Below, piece by piece: positions 1-5,107 of a stretch of 6,279 nt of DNA (position 1 is the first letter of the stretch; each line of letters begins with the position of its first letter). The stretch is from Edwardsiella tarda ATCC 15947 = NBRC 105688. GTDB taxonomy: Bacteria; Pseudomonadota; Gammaproteobacteria; Enterobacterales; Enterobacteriaceae. The notes under the pieces were generated by a model, which was not told the origin of the DNA, made no database searches, and saw only the letters and a list, made by a program, of their open reading frames with translations. The stretch is from NCBI RefSeq assembly GCF_003113495.2, contig NZ_CP084509.1, positions 1 through 6,279 on the forward strand. The letters are read 5' to 3'. The translations under genes and the position numbers were made by a program.

Positions 1-1017
1 AAGTTTAGTAAGTTCAGTGTCAACCTGTAACAAGCGCTCCCTATAAAAGTCCATTCTCGCTTTTCCACTAAACCGACGTAGTGCATCTCCACCTCGAGCA
101 TCGTTAGAGGCTTTATCAAAAAGCCTCTGCAGATCTTTACGCAATTCTTTTTTATTTTTTATATCGCGCTCAACCTCATTTTTCATTGAAGTTAGTTTAT
201 CTAGTTTCTCTTTTGCCTTCCCAAACTCAAGCTCTGCCTTAATCAAATTCTGATCAACACCGCGCATTGCAACAGACAAACCATTTTTTGATTTATCTCG
301 CGCGACCTTCAACGAAGGGAGTTCTGATTTCTTTGCATTAAGCTGAGCGTTCACATTATTAAGTTCCTGCTGCTTATCTCGCAGCTTAGCATTAATAGAA
401 ATAACCAAACCAAACTGACGATTGTCTCGAGATTTTTCTAATTCAAGAAGATGAATTTCTGCACTCAATCTTTTGCTCTTTGCTTCAAGAAAATTGATTT
501 CAGCTTGTTTAGCCACCACATTCGCCTCATCAAATAAAAGTCGGCGTGATAACTCATCAATAGCACTAACCTTGACTGATAGACCAATTTCAGCTTCTTT
601 TTTTACCGACAATGCTTGAGATAAAGCTTTGTTTGCAACAGTTTCAGCGCTGATCTTAGCAGTAACATCTGCTTGAGCATGTGTAATTTCAGGATGATGA
701 TCTACAGGATTAAATGGGGTTGTGTGGCCTGAACCATTACCACCATTACCACCATTGTATTTATCATCAACAGGCTCTTTAGTCCACCCATTGACAACGG
801 TAATAACCGATTCACCTTTTTCATTCTTATGGACAGGCTTTTCTGGATGATTACTCATACTCCATCGCTCACCTTTATCCCGTCCAGAACTATTCCCACC
901 ACGCCCCGACGATGAGTTACTACCACCAGAGTTAGAGTTACTCATACCTGGATTACGACCGCCACCAAATGCATTTGCATGGGCGTTATCGCCACCGTTT
1001 CCGCTACCACCACTCAT
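1..1017 (-). CDS. Pore-forming colicin, N-terminal part (residues 1-339); continues across the circular junction
   Basis: This is the first 339 codons of an E1/Ia-like channel-forming colicin, secreted to kill related bacteria by depolarising the inner membrane. The ATG at 1017 has a good ribosome site (AGAGGAA about 6 bases upstream). Residues 1-50 are rich in Gly, Ser and Asn, as in Tol-dependent colicins. Residues 66-77 (EKGESVITVVNG) resemble the DKGQVIITLLNG segment near the N-terminus of colicin E1, as I recall that sequence. Residues 86-98 are a second Gly/Asn stretch (GGNGGNGSG). From about residue 110 to 339 the sequence is Ala/Lys/Glu-rich and predicted to be long helices or coiled coil, as in E1 and Ia translocation and receptor domains. 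No stop interrupts the frame, and it joins in frame to base 6279. I see no convincing TonB box, so Tol import is the better guess. The receptor cannot be read from sequence. The colicin type is not recognised. Confidence 0.88.
   Translation of the reverse strand, partial: MSGGSGNGGDNAHANAFGGGRNPGMSNSNSGGSNSSSGRGGNSSGRDKGERWSMSNHPEKPVHKNEKGESVITVVNGWTKEPVDDKYNGGNGGNGSGHTTPFNPVDHHPEITHAQADVTAKISAETVANKALSQALSVKKEAEIGLSVKVSAIDELSRRLLFDEANVVAKQAEINFLEAKSKRLSAEIHLLELEKSRDNRQFGLVISINAKLRDKQQELNNVNAQLNAKKSELPSLKVARDKSKNGLSVAMRGVDQNLIKAELEFGKAKEKLDKLTSMKNEVERDIKNKKELRKDLQRLFDKASNDARGGDALRRFSGKARMDFYRERLLQVDTELTKL
733..757. repeat. 9-bp tandem repeat in the colicin linker
   Basis: ACCATTACC is present twice in tandem (733-741, 742-750), followed by ACCATTG. 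On the minus strand this encodes the GGNGGNGSG linker of the colicin N-terminal domain. The unit is three codons, so copy-number slippage would keep the frame and change linker length. Confidence 0.7.
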
Positions 1018-1059
1018 AAAAATTTCCTCTTTGACAAATAAAAATCAGATAACTCAAAT

Positions 1060-1091
1060 ACTGTATATAAACACATGTGTTTATATACAGT
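1060..1091 (-). promoter_or_regulatory. Two overlapping LexA (SOS) boxes forming one 32-bp palindrome
   Basis: Bases 1060-1091 are a perfect inverted repeat: the 16-base arm ACTGTATATAAACACA is followed by its exact complement. Each half gives a LexA box: CTGTATATAAACACAT at 1061-1076 and its mirror at 1075-1090. Each has one perfect CTGT half and one imperfect ACAT half compared with CTGT-N8-ACAG, and together with flanking bases about 15 of 20 consensus positions match. The sites lie 43-74 bases upstream of the colicin ATG and next to its likely -10. Paired LexA boxes are typical of colicin promoters and keep the lethal gene tightly shut until DNA damage. Confidence 0.9.
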
Positions 1092-1095
1092 TCTG

Positions 1096-1124
1096 ATGCT
1101 ATTCCTGTGATGATTAGGTGTCAA
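1096..1124 (-). promoter_or_regulatory. Likely sigma-70 promoter of the colicin-lysis operon
   Basis: On the minus strand a perfect -35 TTGACA (1124-1119) is followed after 17 bases by TAGCAT (1101-1096), a 4/6 match to the -10. Transcription would start near 1089, inside the LexA palindrome, so bound LexA would block it. The weak -10 is a caveat: TATATA/TATAAA within the palindrome (1087-1080) are better -10 matches but lack a good -35. The TTGACA assignment is inference from spacing and context. Confidence 0.55.
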
Positions 1125-1134
1125 CACTATTAAT

Positions 1135-1148
1135 TTGATTGCGATCAA
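1135..1148. promoter_or_regulatory. Perfect FNR-type box upstream of the colicin promoter
   Basis: TTGAT-TGCG-ATCAA matches the FNR consensus TTGAT-N4-ATCAA at all ten defined positions. It sits 11 bases upstream of the colicin -35, centred about 52 bases before the inferred start. FNR is the oxygen-sensing activator of enterobacteria, and the same half-sites can be bound weakly by CRP. Such a site could raise colicin expression without oxygen. It could equally serve the divergent lipoprotein gene. Function is inferred from the match alone. Confidence 0.5.
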
Positions 1149-1309
1149 AAACTCAGCGATAGGGCTCTACATGGCAATCATTGAGGTGACATGATTACCA
1201 AGCTTATTTGTGATGGGAGCTCGGTGACTCCTGTCATGTTGAAGACTGATTAGTGGGAGTTACATATCCACGTAATCCCTAAAAACATAGCCTCTGGAGA
1301 TCCCCGTTC

Positions 1310-1732
1310 ATGAGAAGACATACACGCGCCCTGTACCTCACATTACTGTTCTCAGCCATAACACTCACCGCCTGCACACAGCATCAAACCAGCGTAGAAC
1401 GTCATACCCGGCATTATGTATATGCTTCTGATGACGGCTTTGACCCAAACTTTTACGTTCTTAAAACAGACAAAACCAAGATGCTAATCCCCTTTTTTCA
1501 ACAGTTCTGGGATATGGGGGCAAAGGATAAGGCGGCAGGTATATCACCAGAAGAAGCCAAACAACGTGTTAAGCAGTTTCAAAGCGAAGAATTTCTAAAC
1601 TCATTAAAGAGAACAACCCTGTTCGCTGGCAGAGAGTATGCGGATAATGACCCCATCTCACCGAAAGAAGCCAAAATATTTACCGATACGATTTCAAAGG
1701 TTTACTTTGATGGTTATGAGGGTAGGAAGTGA
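1310..1732 (+). CDS. Exc2-like plasmid lipoprotein (putative entry exclusion)
   Basis: A 140-residue protein with a lipoprotein signal: basic MRRHTR, hydrophobic ALYLTLLFSAITL, and lipobox LTAC with the lipidated Cys at residue 22. Thr at +2 predicts sorting to the outer membrane. The mature part is soluble and charged, without repeats or catalytic motifs that I can see. It resembles the small lipoproteins called Exc2 on ColE1-related plasmids, whose name comes from an attributed role in excluding related plasmids. I know that role only by name and cannot confirm it from sequence. The ATG has TGGAGA at 1295-1300, nine bases upstream. The gene is monocistronic, transcribed away from the colicin gene, and closed by a strong terminator six bases after the stop. 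Base composition is closer to the backbone than to the AT-rich colicin module. Confidence 0.75.
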   Translation: MRRHTRALYLTLLFSAITLTACTQHQTSVERHTRHYVYASDDGFDPNFYVLKTDKTKMLIPFFQQFWDMGAKDKAAGISPEEAKQRVKQFQSEEFLNSLKRTTLFAGREYADNDPISPKEAKIFTDTISKVYFDGYEGRK

Positions 1733-1737
1733 TATAC

Positions 1738-1761
1738 AAAAGCCCGCAGGTGCGGGCTTTT
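1738..1761 (+). terminator. Rho-independent terminator of the lipoprotein gene
   Basis: A perfect stem AAAAGCCCGC / GCGGGCTTTT with an AGGT loop, ending in T4 then CT. The leading A4 gives a T4 tail on the other strand as well, so it may stop transcripts from both sides, including anything coming leftward from the mobilization operon through the cer site. Confidence 0.9.
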
Positions 1762-1833
1762 CTCGTCTGTGATCTATCGTAGCAACCATTATCACTAGCT
1801 TGCTATCCATTAACTCAGTATTCGATCATCTCT

Positions 1834-1863
1834 ATTTACCATAACGTCTGTATTGTACGTACC
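1834..1863 (-). other. cer-type XerC/XerD recombination core (dif-like)
   Basis: Read on the minus strand, GGTACGTACAA (XerC half, 1863-1853), an 8-bp centre TACAGACG (1852-1845) and TTATGGTAAAT (XerD half, 1844-1834). From memory, the ColE1 cer core has GGTGCGTACAA, an 8-bp centre, and TTATGGTAAAT. The XerD half is therefore identical and the XerC half differs at one base, with the same 8-bp spacing. XerC and XerD of the host use such a site to turn plasmid multimers back into monomers, which prevents plasmid loss at cell division. The central region differs from the cer centre as I recall it. Confidence 0.88.
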
Positions 1864-2039
1864 GCTGAAACGCATTCATCGCGATCACGGCAGCAGACAG
1901 GTAAAAATGGCAACAAACCACCCGAAAAACTGCCGCGATCGCGCCTGATAAATTTTAACCGCATGAATACCTATGCAACCAGATGGTACAGGCCACATTA
2001 ACCCGTCTTAATCCACTGAACCTGCCATTTTTCATGGTT
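1864..2039. other. cer accessory region (PepA/ArgR-binding side), no gene
   Basis: In ColE1 cer the accessory DNA lies beside the XerC half-site. Here that side is 1864 to about 2000. It contains an ARG-box-like sequence at the expected distance and GATC-rich short palindromes (GCGATC at 1936-1941, continuing into GCGC). I found no open reading frame with a ribosome site. I could not identify a promoter or transcript matching the Rcd checkpoint RNA of ColE1. The region ends at the mbeA stop codon. Confidence 0.5.
1964..1977. promoter_or_regulatory. ARG-box-like ArgR site of the cer accessory region
   Basis: TGAATacctATGCA matches the ArgR half-site pattern TGAAT-N4-ATTCA at nine of ten outer positions. 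It is centred about 107 bp from the XerC half-site, similar to the ArgR position in cer. ArgR with PepA wraps the accessory DNA so that only sites on one molecule recombine. Assigned from motif and location only. Confidence 0.5.
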
Positions 2040-3593
2040 TCACCACCCCAGCGAAGGGCCATCCAGCGTGCGTTCCTGTATTTCCGGCTGACGCTCCAGT
2101 TCCAGGGATAACGCATGTTCGCGCTCCTGGATCAGCCGTTCCTCTCTTATCTCCAGTTCTCGCTGTATAACTGGCTCAAGCGTTCTGTCTGCTCGCTCAA
2201 GTGCTGCACCTGCTGACTCAACTGCATGACCCGCTCGTTCAGCATCGCGTTGTCCCGTTGCGTAAGCGAAAACATTTTCTGCAATTCCACGAAGGCGCTC
2301 TCCCATTCGTTCAGCCGCTGCATATAGTCCTGTTGCAGTTGCTCTAATGCGTTCAGCAAATGTCTTTCCAGCTCTGTCACTCTGTGTCACTCCTTCAGAT
2401 GCACCCATTCCTTCCCCTGAAAGGAAATCACCTCTGCTGATTTTCCGTACGGAAGTACCAGAAATTTCCTGTTCCCGTCCTGCACAAACTCCACGCCCCA
2501 TGTCTTCGCGTTCAGTTTCTGCAATGTCTCTTCCTGTACCCTGATTTCTTCCAGGTTCGTCTGTATCCTCCCGCCGAGATACCAGAGCGTCCCGCCACTC
2601 GCGGTAAACAGGAGAAAGACTATCCCCAGCAACCTCATGCCCGAACTCCCTGCCAGCTTTAACATGTCCTTCCGGTGCTGCATCATCGCCTCTTTCACCC
2701 CTTCCCGGTGTTTTTTCAGCGATTCCGCCGTCGAGGCTGTGAACAGGGCTATAGCGTCTCTGATTTTCGTCTCGTTTAATGTCACAGCCTCGCTGACAGA
2801 TTCGCCGAGCTTCCTGAACTCGTCGTTCAGCATTTTCTCTGTAGAGTCGGCTCTCTCTTTCAGCTTTCTCTCGAACTCCGCGCCCGTCTGTAAAAGATTG
2901 CTCATAAAACGCTCCTTTCAGTCTGATATTCCTCCCGCCGTTCGGATCCGCAATGCTGATACTGCTTCGCGTCACCCTGACCACTTCAAGCCCCGCCTCT
3001 GTGAGCGCCTGAATCACATCCTGACGGCCTTTTATTTCTCCGGCATGGTAAAGTGCGTCTATCCCACGAGTAACGCCCTCAGCAAGCGTCTGTTTCGTTT
3101 CCGGCAGGTTATCAGGAAGGGTCAGCGTCCGGCGGTTCTCCGGGGCGTTGGGGTCATGCAGCCCGTAGTGGTGATTCACCAGCGTCTGCCAGGCATCAAT
3201 TCTCGGCCTGTCTGCGCGGTCGTAGTACGGCTGGAGGCGTTTTCCGGTCTGTAGCTCCATGTTCGGAATGACAAAATTCAGCTCAAGCCGTCCCTTGTCC
3301 TGGTGCTCCACCCACAGAATGCTGTACTGATTTTTTTCGAGACCGGGCATCAGTACACGCTCAAAACTCGCCATCACTTTTTCACGTCCCCCCGGCGGCA
3401 GCTCCTTCTCCGCAAACGACAGAACACCCGACGTGTATTTCTTTGCAAATGGCGTGGCATCGATGAGTTCCCGGACTTCTTCCGGATTACCCTGAAGCAC
3501 CGTTGCCCCTTCCCGGTTACGCTCCCTTCCCAGCAGGTAATCAACCGGACCACTGCCACCACCTTTTCCCCTGGCATGAAACTTAACTATCAT
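2040..3593 (-). CDS. mbeA: MbeA/MobA relaxase, ColE1 (MOB-P, HEN) type
   Basis: This 517-residue relaxase nicks the plasmid at oriT and pilots the single strand into the recipient when a helper plasmid supplies the transfer channel. The start is set at the ATG at 3593 (MIVKFHARGKGGG), which matches the ColE1 protein start and its 517-residue length. A longer in-frame reading from 3641 adds 16 residues without family support. The ColE1 key residues are all present: Tyr19 in GPVDYLLG, and the HEN triad His97, Glu104 and Asn106 in VEHQDKGRLELN. The N-terminal ~250 residues hold the relaxase domain. The rest is Arg/Glu-rich and predicted helical. The gene overlaps the end of mbeC by 11 bases, suggesting coupled translation. 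Its second half carries mbeB and mbeD in another frame. Confidence 0.95.
   Translation of the reverse strand: MIVKFHARGKGGGSGPVDYLLGRERNREGATVLQGNPEEVRELIDATPFAKKYTSGVLSFAEKELPPGGREKVMASFERVLMPGLEKNQYSILWVEHQDKGRLELNFVIPNMELQTGKRLQPYYDRADRPRIDAWQTLVNHHYGLHDPNAPENRRTLTLPDNLPETKQTLAEGVTRGIDALYHAGEIKGRQDVIQALTEAGLEVVRVTRSSISIADPNGGRNIRLKGAFYEQSFTDGRGVREKAERESRLYRENAERRVQEARRICQRGCDIKRDENQRRYSPVHSLDGGIAEKTPGRGERGDDAAPEGHVKAGREFGHEVAGDSLSPVYREWRDALVSRREDTDEPGRNQGTGRDIAETEREDMGRGVCAGREQEISGTSVRKISRGDFLSGEGMGASEGVTQSDRAGKTFAERIRATATGLYAAAERMGERLRGIAENVFAYATGQRDAERAGHAVESAGAALERADRTLEPVIQRELEIREERLIQEREHALSLELERQPEIQERTLDGPSLGW
2147..2380 (-). CDS. mbeD: MbeD mobilization protein, nested in mbeA
   Basis: A 77-residue helical protein, rich in Gln, Leu and Glu with a heptad-like pattern (LLNALEQLQQ; VMQLSQQVQHLSEQTERLSQLY), so probably a coiled coil. 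It matches ColE1 MbeD in length and sequence style; in ColE1 it is linked with mobilization and with the entry-exclusion region. It starts with GTG at 2380, with AAGGAG at 2395-2390 nine bases before it; that ribosome site lies in the last codons of mbeB. The gap from the mbeB stop is six bases, so the two are likely coupled. The whole gene lies inside mbeA in the +1 frame. The exact biochemical role is not established by the sequence. Confidence 0.88.
   Translation of the reverse strand: MTELERHLLNALEQLQQDYMQRLNEWESAFVELQKMFSLTQRDNAMLNERVMQLSQQVQHLSEQTERLSQLYSENWR
2387..2905 (-). CDS. mbeB: MbeB mobilization protein, nested in mbeA
   Basis: A 172-residue protein like ColE1 MbeB (same length), needed with MbeA and MbeC for efficient ColE1 mobilization. 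Residues 1-80 are charged and helical (FERKLKERADSTEKML). A hydrophobic segment at about residues 91-110 (LLGIVFLLFTASGGTLWYLG) looks like one membrane span, followed by a charged helix and a small C-terminal part with VLPYGKSAEVISFQGKEW. This fits a membrane-associated protein that helps bring the relaxosome to the transfer channel, which is inference. The ATG at 2905 has AAAGGAG 6-7 bases upstream. It is read entirely in the +1 frame of mbeA, so the DNA is under double coding constraint over its full length. Confidence 0.92.
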   Translation of the reverse strand: MSNLLQTGAEFERKLKERADSTEKMLNDEFRKLGESVSEAVTLNETKIRDAIALFTASTAESLKKHREGVKEAMMQHRKDMLKLAGSSGMRLLGIVFLLFTASGGTLWYLGGRIQTNLEEIRVQEETLQKLNAKTWGVEFVQDGNRKFLVLPYGKSAEVISFQGKEWVHLKE

Positions 3594-3921
3594 CCCGCGC
3601 CCCCTGTTCCCTGACGGCCAGACGCAGCCGGCGCAGCTCATCCCCGATGGCCATCAGTGCGGCCACCACCTGAACCCGGTCACCGGAAGACCACTGCCCG
3701 CTGTTCACCTTCCGGGCTGTCTGGTTCAGGTTATTCCCGATGGCGGCCAGCTGACGCAGTAACGGCGGTGCCAGTGTCGGCAGCCTCCCGGAACGGGCAA
3801 CCGGCTCACCCAGGCAGACCCGCCGCATCCATACCGCCAGTTGTTTACTCTCACAACGTTCCAGCAAACGGGCATGTTCATCATCAGTAACCCGTATCGT
3901 GAGCATCCTCTCGCGTTTCAT
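3583..3921 (-). CDS. mbeC: MbeC/MobC relaxosome accessory protein
   Basis: MbeC binds oriT beside the relaxase and stimulates nicking. The ribbon-helix-helix-like start LTIRVTDDEHARLLERCE, the WMRRVCLGEP segment, and the GNNLNQTARKVN motif are the conserved family blocks. Start choice: the ATG at 3921 has GGAGGT ten bases upstream and gives 112 residues (MKRERMLTIRV). The ATG at 3906 gives the 107-residue form that aligns with ColE1 MbeC but has AGAGG directly touching it. The ATG at 3939 (118 residues) has AAGGGGG ten bases upstream. I prefer 3921 on ribosome-site grounds, without certainty. The gene is first in the mobilization operon, overlaps mbeA by 11 bases, and diverges from rop, whose likely promoter must lie within its 5' end. 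Confidence 0.9.
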   Translation of the reverse strand: MKRERMLTIRVTDDEHARLLERCESKQLAVWMRRVCLGEPVARSGRLPTLAPPLLRQLAAIGNNLNQTARKVNSGQWSSGDRVQVVAALMAIGDELRRLRLAVREQGARDDS

Positions 3922-3970
3922 CGGTATCATTACCTCCATGAACAGAAATCCCCCTTACACGGAGGCATCA

Positions 3971-4162
3971 GTGACTAAACAGGAAAAAACCGCCCTTAAC
4001 ATGGCCCGCTTTATCAGAAGCCAGACATTAACGCTGCTAGAGAAGCTCAACGAACTGGACGCGGATGAACAGGCCGATATCTGTGAATCGCTTCACGACC
4101 ACGCCGATGAGCTTTACCGCAGCTGCCTCACTCGCTTCGGTGATGACGGTGAAAACCTCTGA
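3971..4162 (+). CDS. rop: Rop/Rom, RNAI-RNAII kissing-complex stabiliser
   Basis: A 63-residue protein, virtually identical to pMB1/ColE1 Rop: (V/M)TKQEKTALNMARFIRSQTL... with the two-helix hairpin joined by the ELDADEQAD turn. It forms a four-helix-bundle dimer that stabilises the contact between RNAI and RNAII and so lowers copy number. The start is GTG at 3971, as in pBR322, with GGAGG at 3961-3965. An upstream in-frame ATG would add 24 residues absent from the family. The RNA-contacting helix 1 residues (Lys3, Asn10, Phe14, Gln18, Lys25) are all present. One difference from the pBR322 protein as I remember it: SCLTRFG here for SCLARFG, at residue 54 near the C-terminus. Rop is known to act on RNAs like those encoded about 800 bases downstream. 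Confidence 0.96.
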   Translation: MTKQEKTALNMARFIRSQTLTLLEKLNELDADEQADICESLHDHADELYRSCLTRFGDDGENL

Positions 4163-4170
4163 CACAAGCA

Positions 4171-4360
4171 GCTCCCGGAGACGGTCACAGCTTGCCTGTG
4201 AGCGGATGCCGGGAGCAGACAAGCCCGCCAGGGCGCGTCAGCGGGTTTTAGCGGGTGTCGGGGCGCAGCCATGACCCAGTCACGTAGCGATAGCGGAGTG
4301 TATACTGGCTTATAGTATGTCTGTGGCAACAAGCGAATGTGCGTTATGCACATCACGATT
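4171..4360. other. bom/oriT region, mobilization origin
   Basis: The DNA after rop is close to the pBR322 bom region (for example ATGACCCAGTCACGTAGCGA at 4271-4290). It holds a nested hairpin: GCTCCCGG (4171-4178) with CCGGGAGC (4209-4216), enclosing TCACAG (4185-4190) with CTGTGA (4196-4201). CCCGC (4224-4228) with GCGGG (4241-4245) followed by TTTT could act as a weak rop terminator. A further inverted repeat ATGTGC/GCACAT lies at 4337-4353. MbeA and MbeC act here. The outer limits are approximate. Confidence 0.85.
4305..4312. other. nic site core of oriT
   Basis: TATACTGGCTTA at 4301-4312 is the ColE1/pMB1 nic-site core, where the CTGG/CTTA junction (4308/4309) marks the relaxase cleavage position. 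It sits in a short inverted repeat ATACT (4302-4306) / AGTAT (4314-4318). Which strand is cut cannot be settled from the sequence alone. Confidence 0.75.
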
Positions 4361-4514
4361 ATATTCCGCTTCCTCGAGCGGACAGAATCACGGCTCGCAC
4401 AGCTCACCGCTCCCTAATCCGATCTTGCGGCGAGCGCTAGGAACAGACAGAACAAAAGTTATAAACAACGAGAACGCTGTGAAGAAAACGAGGGGAGAGG
4501 CCGCGGGAAACCCG

Positions 4515-4519
4515 TTTTT
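4515..4519 (-). other. oriV: Origin of replication (RNAII-DNA transition)
   Basis: On the minus strand, a run of five A (4519-4515) follows the highly conserved GGGGGGCGGAGCCTATGG block. In ColE1 plasmids RNase H cuts the RNAII hybrid within this A-run, and DNA polymerase I extends the 3' end. Leading-strand synthesis would run toward lower coordinates, through bom and rop. A lagging-strand signal region similar to p15A (ATTCCGCTTCCTCG at 4363-4376) lies just downstream. Confidence 0.9.
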
Positions 4520-4910
4520 CCATAGGCTCCGCCCCCCTGGCGAGTTTCACAGAAATCATCTGATTTCCGGCACTCAAACCAAAGGTGGCGAAACCCGACA
4601 GGACTTAAAGATACCAGGCGTTTCCCCCTGGTGGCTCCCTCGTGCGCTCTCCTGTTCCTACCCTACGGTTTATCGGTGTCTATCCGCTGTTATGGCCGCG
4701 TTCTCTCATACCACGCCTGACACTCGATTCCGGTTAGGTAGTTCGCTCCAAGCTGGACTGTATGCACGAACCCCCCGTTCAGTCCGACTGCTGCGCCTTA
4801 TCCGGTAACTATCGTCTTGAGTCCAACCCGGATAGACACGACAAAACCAAAACGCCACTGGCAGCAGCCATTGGTAATAGGGTGTACAAGAGATTACTGA
4901 TGCAGAGTTC

Positions 4911-4940
4911 TTGAAGTCTCAGCCCAACTACGGCTAAACT
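4911..4940 (+). promoter_or_regulatory. RNAI promoter
   Basis: TTGAAG (4911-4916), 18 bases, then TAAACT (4935-4940), with the inferred start A4947. The same -35 and nearly the same -10 (TACACT) drive RNAI in pMB1. Confidence 0.85.
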
Positions 4941-4946
4941 AGAAGG

Positions 4947-5048
4947 ACAGTTTTGGTGGCAGCGGTCTTGTGCACCCTGTTACCTCGGTTCAGAAGTTCC
5001 CCAACTTACTGAACCATCGAAAAACCGCCTCCCCAGGCGGTTTTTTCG
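4947..5048 (+). ncRNA. RNAI, antisense inhibitor of primer formation
   Basis: About 102 bases, starting ACAG as in pMB1 RNAI and ending in the T-run of its terminator. Stem-loop 2 is GGTTCAG (4988-4994) with CTGAACC (5009-5015), enclosing AGTT/AACT around CCCC. Stem-loop 3 is the terminator hairpin. RNAI pairs with the nascent RNAII and stops it folding into a primer, and Rop strengthens this. The loops determine incompatibility. The 5' end is inferred by comparison. Confidence 0.9.
5020..5046 (+). terminator. RNAI terminator
   Basis: AACCGCCT (5023-5030), CCCC loop, AGGCGGTT (5035-5042), then T to 5046. An A-run at 5020-5024 makes it look like a terminator from the other side as well, yet RNAII has to pass it on the minus strand. 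Confidence 0.92.
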
Positions 5049-5061
5049 TTTACAGAGTTGG

Positions 5062-5090
5062 AGATTACGACGTTCGCTAAAGGATCTCAA
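5062..5090 (-). promoter_or_regulatory. RNAII promoter
   Basis: On the minus strand, TTGAGA (5090-5085), 17 bases, then TAATCT (5067-5062), with the start near G5053. Both hexamers are identical to the pMB1 RNAII promoter. Only 17 bases separate its -35 from the stop codon of the lysis gene upstream on the same strand. Confidence 0.9.
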
Positions 5091-5107
5091 GAGGATCTTG
5101 TTCATAT

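Larger units (their letters stand above)
1018..1309. other. Divergent intergenic control region
   Basis: Apart from the colicin promoter, LexA palindrome and FNR box, this stretch holds the 5' region of the lipoprotein gene. A weak hairpin (GGCAATCAT at 1173-1181 against ATGATTACC at 1191-1199, one mismatch, nine-base loop) lies about 110 bases before that gene. TTGAAG at 1239 could be a -35, but I find no good -10 at the right distance. I see no small gene here on either strand. Confidence 0.5.
4516..5053 (-). ncRNA. RNAII, replication primer precursor
   Basis: About 538 bases from an inferred start at G5053 to the RNase H site. The 5' end GTAAACGAAAAAACCGCC corresponds to the RNAII start of p15A/ColE1. 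The central part includes the conserved GCGCAGC, GAACGGGGGGTTCGTGC and CCAGGGGGAAACGCCTGG hairpins. Its first ~107 bases are exactly complementary to RNAI. The 5' stem-loops look like the p15A/ColE1 set rather than pMB1, so this plasmid should be compatible or incompatible according to those loops. The 3' end is approximate. Confidence 0.9.

Noticed and set aside
783..813. Possible TonB box in the colicin N-terminus (ESVITVV)
   Set aside because: It fits better as the equivalent of the GQVIITLLNG segment in Tol-dependent colicin E1; TonB boxes are usually closer to the N-terminus and of the form DTxxV/ETxTV.
2025..2037. CCAT/ATGG hairpin just after mbeA as an operon terminator
   Set aside because: The stem is only four bp and has no following T-run on the minus strand.
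2637..3254. 205-codon open frame on the plus strand
   Set aside because: It is antisense to mbeA and mbeB, which have clear family matches; the product resembles no family I know and the frame has no ribosome site.
4114..4407. 97-codon open frame on the minus strand
   Set aside because: It covers the rop 3' end and bom, has no family resemblance, and spans the nic site.
4317..4808. 163-codon open frame on the plus strand
   Set aside because: It lies across oriT, the replication origin and conserved RNAII structure, has no ribosome site and gives a low-complexity Arg/Ser/Pro-rich product.
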